DNA of 6,993 nucleotides from positions 1-6,993 of the forward strand of contig JAAWNI010000120.1 of NCBI GenBank assembly GCA_022798855.1, in the 5' to 3' direction. The stretch's first letter is position 1. Every line of letters starts with the position of its first letter. Positions 5,233 to 6,993 of the stretch are shown here, in pieces. Both the position numbers and the translations under genes were made by a program. Source of the stretch: Lawsonibacter sp. GTDB taxonomy: Bacteria > Bacillota > Clostridia > Oscillospirales > Oscillospiraceae. The notes below the pieces were generated by a model. The model did no database searches, was not told the DNA's origin, and worked only from the letters and a program-made list of their open reading frames with translations.

Positions 5233-6144
5233 CTAAAGCTCTACAATATCCATCACTGCCCTTTCCACGCACAGGGGTGTCTGGGCATTCAGCACCAGGG
5301 ACAGCTCCGCCCCGCACCCGCTGTTCCCGCAGGGATGCAGCACAGAGACGTGCTGGAGGGTCTGCGGCCCATGGGCCAGGCGCGCCATGGGGAGGCACAG
5401 GGGCGGCGGGTCCGAGAAGGCGCCGCAGGGCGACTGCCTGAGGACAATGGAGCCTGTTCCCCCCGCCGGGGAAACCGCGCAGACATTCAATGTATACTGA
5501 ACCACATAGGTCTTTCCTGAATTGATCTGAATCTGCGCGGGCGTGCGGTTGTCCCAGCAGATGCCTCCCCCAGAGCGGCTCCGCTGTTTCCAGGGCAGGC
5601 GGCAGTCCGGCTTCCACAGTATTTTCTCCCGCTGTCCCGCCAGCTGAAGGGCGCTTTTTTCGCGGGGCAGCACCCTGTAGGGGGCTGGGCGTGGGACAGG
5701 ATAGGGGGCCGGGTATGGCGGGGGGCAGGCGGGGACATAGGGACGCGGCTGGTGCGGCGGAGATGGGAACGGGGGCTGAGTCGGGTCAGGCGGTCGAGAC
5801 GGGAACGCGGGCTCAGACGGGTCAGGGGGCTGAGACGGGAACGCGGGCTCAGACGGAACAGGAGGACGCGGAACAAACTCCAGCACATGGTCCAGCTTGT
5901 TCTTCAACAGCATCTGGTTGTGCGTCACGGCCTCGATTAGGGCGGTGATGCTCTTGTGGGCGGCCAGCACGTCCTGGGAGCTTATTCCAGGCAGAGTCCC
6001 AAGGACAAATTGCAGATGTTCACCCCCGGCGTTAAGGATATGGCTCAGGGCAAGCTCTTCCATGGCAATGCACGCGATAATCATAGTCAGAGCTTCATCC
6101 CGTGTCATATCCACCCCGTTTTGGGGGAAAGAAGGCATAGACAT
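5233..6144 (-). CDS. Spore-surface-like protein: shared N-terminal domain, Pro-rich stalk, Cys-rich C-terminal domain
   Basis: A 303-residue protein. Residues 1-90 match the N-terminus of the divergent collagen-like protein: MSMPSFP versus MSLPSFP, IAMEELALSHILNA (26-39) and LGTLPG (48-53) at the same positions. Residues 91-160 are a proline-rich stalk with three 12-residue repeats of the PSEPAFPSxPPD type, then PYPAPYPVPRP. Residues about 161-303 form a beta-rich domain (KTYVVQYTLNV; LSLVLNAQTPLCVERAVMDI) with nine of the protein's ten cysteines counting Cys140; the overall look is of a jelly-roll head. There is no signal peptide, as expected for a protein assembled by the mother cell. The start at 6144 is preferred to ATG 6159. 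It matches the paralogue's N-terminus and has GGAG (6157-6154) 9 nt upstream. A sigma-K-like promoter lies about 75 bp upstream. A spore coat or exosporium role is inferred; a phage fibre is the main alternative. Confidence 0.8.
   Translation of the reverse strand: MSMPSFPQNGVDMTRDEALTMIIACIAMEELALSHILNAGGEHLQFVLGTLPGISSQDVLAAHKSITALIEAVTHNQMLLKNKLDHVLEFVPRPPVPSEPAFPSQPPDPSEPAFPSRPPDPTQPPFPSPPHQPRPYVPACPPPYPAPYPVPRPAPYRVLPREKSALQLAGQREKILWKPDCRLPWKQRSRSGGGICWDNRTPAQIQINSGKTYVVQYTLNVCAVSPAGGTGSIVLRQSPCGAFSDPPPLCLPMARLAHGPQTLQHVSVLHPCGNSGCGAELSLVLNAQTPLCVERAVMDIVEL
5760..5867 (-). repeat. 36-bp tandem repeat encoding the Pro-rich stalk
   Basis: Three 36-bp units in frame with the gene encode the 12-residue Pro-rich units. 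Two of them share an identical 25-bp core (5796-5820 and 5832-5856). The third (from 5760) is diverged by several substitutions but keeps the 36-bp register. In-frame length means copy changes would lengthen or shorten the stalk without disrupting the protein. Confidence 0.85.
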
Positions 6145-6218
6145 ATTCAAAAACTCCATAGCGCGTCCCAGCGGGGCCGGGACTTGAGATGTGCGGCAGG
6201 AAAACCATGCCGCCGTCC

Positions 6219-6247
6219 TACCCTATGACGCCGCCGGCAGTTTGGTT
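6219..6247 (-). promoter_or_regulatory. Sigma-K-like promoter for the Pro-rich surface protein
   Basis: On the minus strand AACC (6247-6244), a 16-bp spacer and CATAGGGTA (6227-6219) match the mother-cell sigma-K pattern (mACm-N16-CATAnnnTA) at every defined position. The start codon lies 75 bp further. No convincing sigma-A promoter was seen in this orientation. The match is to a short consensus and is unproven. Confidence 0.55.
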
Positions 6248-6255
6248 CCAGCCGT

Positions 6256-6284
6256 AACACACTGGCAGGCGCGCACATATAGTA
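6256..6284 (+). promoter_or_regulatory. Sigma-K-like promoter for the collagen-like protein
   Basis: AACA (6256-6259), a 16-bp spacer and CATATAGTA (6276-6284) match the sigma-K pattern at every defined position. The -35 lies only 8 bp from the -35 of the divergent sigma-K-like promoter. The leader would be about 85 nt. The rest of the 231-bp gap (6145-6375) shows no further gene or clear hairpin. Confidence 0.55.
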
Positions 6285-6375
6285 TCTCGGGTGCGGTACG
6301 GCGGAGCGCCCCGCTCCCCACGCCACACCCGCCTGTTTCACAGCGCGCTTTAAATTTGAAAGGAGATTCTCAATT

Positions 6376-6993
6376 ATGTCTCTGCCCAGCTTTCCCAAAG
6401 TTGACCCACCCATTGAGCGTGAAAACGCGGTCAATCAGATTCTCTCCTCCATCGCCATGGAGGAGCTCGGACTGAGCCATATCCTCAATGCTGAGGGCGA
6501 GAAGCTGCAATATATTTTGGGCACCCTGCCCGGGCTCAGCGGCCCCTCCGCCACGGTGGGCGACGTGCTGACCGCCACCGAGAGCGTCCGCAGCATGCTG
6601 GAAACCGCCGTGCAGAACCAGCTCTTCCTGAAAGCGAAGATGCAGGGGGCTCTGGCGGCCTCCCCCATGCAAGGGCCCACCGGCCCCACCGGCCCCACCG
6701 GCGCTGCCGGCCCTGCCGGCGGTCCCATGGGCGCCACCGGCCCTGCTGGCCCGACCGGCCCCACCGGCGCTACGGGCGCCACCGGCGCCACCGGTCCGGA
6801 GGGGCCCTGGGGGGCTGACGGCGCTGACGGCGCCACGGGTGCCACCGGCGCTACCGGGGCCACGGGCCCCACCGGCGCTACCGGTCCCGCCGGCCTCCCC
6901 GTCACTGCCACCTCCGCCTATTTGGCAAGCATCAGCGGCCAGACCATCAGTGTGTTGGCAGATGGCGCTGCCATCCCCATGAGTGAGGTCATG
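6376..6993 (+). CDS. Collagen-like (BclA-type) surface protein, 3' end beyond window
   Basis: An open frame of 206 codons runs off the right edge. The start at 6376 has AAAGGAG (6359-6365) 10 nt upstream. Residues 1-97 form a helical N-terminal domain shared with the divergent Pro-rich protein: MSLPSFPK, SIAMEELGLSHILNAEGEKL at 25-44 and LGTLPG at 48-53. From Gly100 to about 175 there are some 25 Gly-X-Y triplets, mostly GPT and GAT, broken once by an extra Gly at 115-116. Threonine in the Y position is typical of bacterial collagens and often carries sugars in exosporium proteins. The sequence after 176 (VTATSAYLASISGQTISVLA) looks like the start of the C-terminal trimerising head usual in clostridial collagen-like proteins. 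Such proteins form hair-like filaments on spores. With the sigma-K-like promoter upstream, a spore-surface role is likely; phage tail fibres with collagen repeats are the alternative. Confidence 0.88.
   Translation, partial: MSLPSFPKVDPPIERENAVNQILSSIAMEELGLSHILNAEGEKLQYILGTLPGLSGPSATVGDVLTATESVRSMLETAVQNQLFLKAKMQGALAASPMQGPTGPTGPTGAAGPAGGPMGATGPAGPTGPTGATGATGATGPEGPWGADGADGATGATGATGATGPTGATGPAGLPVTATSAYLASISGQTISVLADGAAIPMSEVM
6673..6900 (+). repeat. Gly-X-Y collagen-coding repeat
   Basis: About 228 bp of 9-bp periodic, very GC-rich sequence (GGCGCCACC and GGCCCCACC variants) encodes the collagen triplets. Synonymous third-position changes are scattered through it, so it is not a very recent expansion. 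One out-of-register glycine codon near 6718-6723 breaks the triplet pattern without changing the reading frame. Confidence 0.9.

Noticed and set aside
5186..5617. Upstream extension of the single-TM prophage-type protein
   Set aside because: The extension lies within the Pro-rich protein gene in another frame, and the ribosome binding site at 5198-5192 fixes the short start.
6435..6911. Minus-strand frame with GPVAPV repeats opposite the collagen-like gene
   Set aside because: The repeats are the complement of the Gly-X-Y codons. The plus strand has the ribosome binding site, promoter and paralogous N-domain.
4622..6993. Intact prophage
   Set aside because: Only holin-type genes and collagen-like proteins are present, with no capsid, tail, integrase, lysin or attachment site. 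The divergent sigma-K-like promoters fit a spore-surface locus better, but a phage remnant is not excluded.

Overview
The window looks like chromosomal DNA from a GC-rich, spore-forming member of the Clostridia, probably a gut Oscillospiraceae-type organism. Three things suggest this: strong Gram-positive ribosome binding sites (AGGAGG-type) before almost every gene, a Crp/Fnr regulator and rhodanese of the kind common in that group, and a pair of collagen/BclA-type surface proteins. The organism is inferred from gene content, not from a database match.

Region 1 (1-2200) is sulfur and redox metabolism. The first 18 codons of an unknown leftward gene lie at the left edge. Divergent from it is a two-gene operon: a single-domain rhodanese (135-455), followed 1 bp later by a flavoprotein of the CoA-disulfide reductase / polysulfide reductase type with its own C-terminal rhodanese domain (457-2151). 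A strong hairpin (2158-2191) ends the operon. Converging on it is a Crp/Fnr-family regulator (2197-2856, minus), with a near-consensus promoter and two overlapping palindromes in its leader. The set reads as a persulfide, polysulfide or thiol-handling unit with a possible dedicated regulator.

Region 2 (2857-4620) is housekeeping. It holds the tRNA CCA-adding enzyme with an HD domain (3152-4492), driven by an extended -10 promoter and a 160-nt leader that contains a possible 49-codon upstream ORF. The gene is visibly less GC-rich than its neighbours. It is followed by six perfect copies of a 7-bp repeat (4519-4560) and a long hairpin (4565-4617).

Region 3 (4620-6993) is a surface/lysis-like cassette. 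Three leftward genes encode a Pro-rich, Cys-rich surface protein (5233-6144), a small single-TM protein of prophage holin-accessory type (4901-5185) and a two-TM holin-like protein (4622-4852). Divergent from them is a collagen-like protein (6376 to beyond the right edge). The two divergent proteins share the same N-terminal domain of about 90 residues but have different stalks, one proline-rich and one Gly-X-Y. The 231-bp gap between them holds two back-to-back matches to the mother-cell sigma-K promoter pattern (AC-N16-CATAnnnTA), which points to late-sporulation expression and a spore-surface role. A holin-like pair downstream of such a gene, with no endolysin in view, is the most unusual arrangement in the window.
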